From: Aquisediminimonas profunda
GTDB lineage: Bacteria; Pseudomonadota; Alphaproteobacteria; Sphingomonadales; Sphingomonadaceae
DNA length: 64,000 nt
Direction of reading: 5' to 3'
Assembly: GCF_019443285.1 (NCBI RefSeq)
Contig: NZ_CP080327.1
Span: forward strand, 1,484,001 to 1,548,000
The translations under genes and the position numbers were made by a program. Below the pieces are notes generated by a model. It saw only the letters and a list, made by a program, of their open reading frames with translations, was not told the DNA's origin and searched no databases. Positions 63,683 through 64,000 of this stretch are shown here, in pieces. The number at the start of each line of letters is the position of its first letter. Positions within the stretch are counted from its first letter, which is position 1.

Positions 63683-64000
63683 ATGCCCCGCAAACGTATC
63701 AAGCTCGAAACGAACGCTGCCGAGCTTGTAGAAGAAGCGCCAGACGGTGCTCATGAGCAAAAGTCCTTTGCTCAAGCCGTTGACGAAGTGGGCACCGGTT
63801 CGATGCTGGGGTATCGCCTTGAGCAGCAGGCAGCGCTCTCAAATTTTGGCATGGAAGCCTTGAAGTCTTCCTCTCTCGCTGATCTGCTGGACCATGCCGC
63901 CAGAACTGCAGCGCTCGGCATGCGCGCCAGCCTCTCAAAGATTCTCGAGTATCGCAAAGCGGAAAATGATCTCTTCATCCGGGCTGGCGTCGGCTGGCGT
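63683..64000 (+). CDS. GAF-domain sensor histidine kinase, N-terminal fragment
   Basis: 106 codons open to the window edge. After a basic start (MPRKRIKLETNAAELVEE) the sequence reads LGYRLEQQAALSNFGMEALK, SLADLLDHAARTAALGMRAS and SKILEYRKAENDLFIRAGVG, the beginning of a GAF domain that in many alphaproteobacteria belongs to HWE-type sensor kinases. The kinase domain is outside the window, so the enzyme class is inferred. The internal ATG before LGYRLEQQ is an alternative start. Confidence 0.68.
   Translation, partial: MPRKRIKLETNAAELVEEAPDGAHEQKSFAQAVDEVGTGSMLGYRLEQQAALSNFGMEALKSSSLADLLDHAARTAALGMRASLSKILEYRKAENDLFIRAGVGWR

Overview
The window is a gene-dense stretch of alphaproteobacterial chromosome, moderately GC-rich by eye, and most likely from Sphingomonadales. 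Supporting evidence: a SciP-type CtrA inhibitor (DUF1153), a split proton-translocating transhydrogenase (pntAA/pntAB/pntB) preceded by a 41-residue aa3-oxidase subunit IV, a DUF1476 zeta-type ATPase inhibitor, a phasin, and a large TonB-dependent receptor followed by TPR-sulfotransferase and TPR-oxygenase genes, an association typical of sphingomonads. The genus cannot be fixed from this sequence alone. I saw no IS element, integrase, phage module or CRISPR array.

Layout. 1-6.2 kb: the 3' end of scoB, an NAD-dependent epimerase, a GST, a convergent GDT1-type transporter, then a tight leuC-leuD-MDR reductase-zeta inhibitor-bolA run. 6.2-10 kb: a YbbA/YbbP-like ABC pair divergent from a TesA-like esterase. 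10-12.6 kb: an HCCA-isomerase/SDR/clpS operon and a phasin with a well-organised operator/promoter. 12.8-19.1 kb: the rimP-nusA-ylxR-infB-rbfA translation/transcription operon with a trailing GNAT gene. 19.2-24.5 kb: trmB, a secreted hypothetical, a CysQ/IMPase-like phosphatase, pmbA/tldE, ubiA, rsmE and sciP. 24.6-28.5 kb: a small unknown gene, mnmA, an alpha/beta hydrolase, a CDF transporter and pdxH. 28.6-32 kb: a fused circularly permuted ATP-grasp/alpha-E protein coupled to a transglutaminase.

32.5-40.75 kb is the most interesting block. A TonB-dependent receptor with palindromic leader elements ends at a strong terminator. Three overlapping genes follow, each with an N-terminal TPR array and a different catalytic C-terminus: a PAPS sulfotransferase, an aspartyl/asparaginyl beta-hydroxylase, and a second Fe(II)/2-oxoglutarate oxygenase. 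A further terminator closes the unit. I read it as a candidate receptor-linked peptide or protein modification system of unknown substrate.

40.8-53 kb: an acyl-CoA synthetase with a DUF1330 partner, a PA0069-type radical SAM protein, a lipoprotein-type PQQ quinohaemoprotein dehydrogenase, glpK, a single-gene SLOG-like plus four-TM protein (second candidate novel system, possibly nucleotide-gated and defence-like), an N-terminally extended acyl-CoA dehydrogenase and a sigma54-type response regulator. 53-64 kb: the pnt cluster with a Crp-like site upstream and a perfect 12-bp inverted repeat downstream, a winged-helix regulator, tRNA-Val(TAC), an old-yellow-enzyme reductase convergent with an AMP-forming ligase, an amidohydrolase, and the start of a GAF-domain sensor kinase running off the edge.
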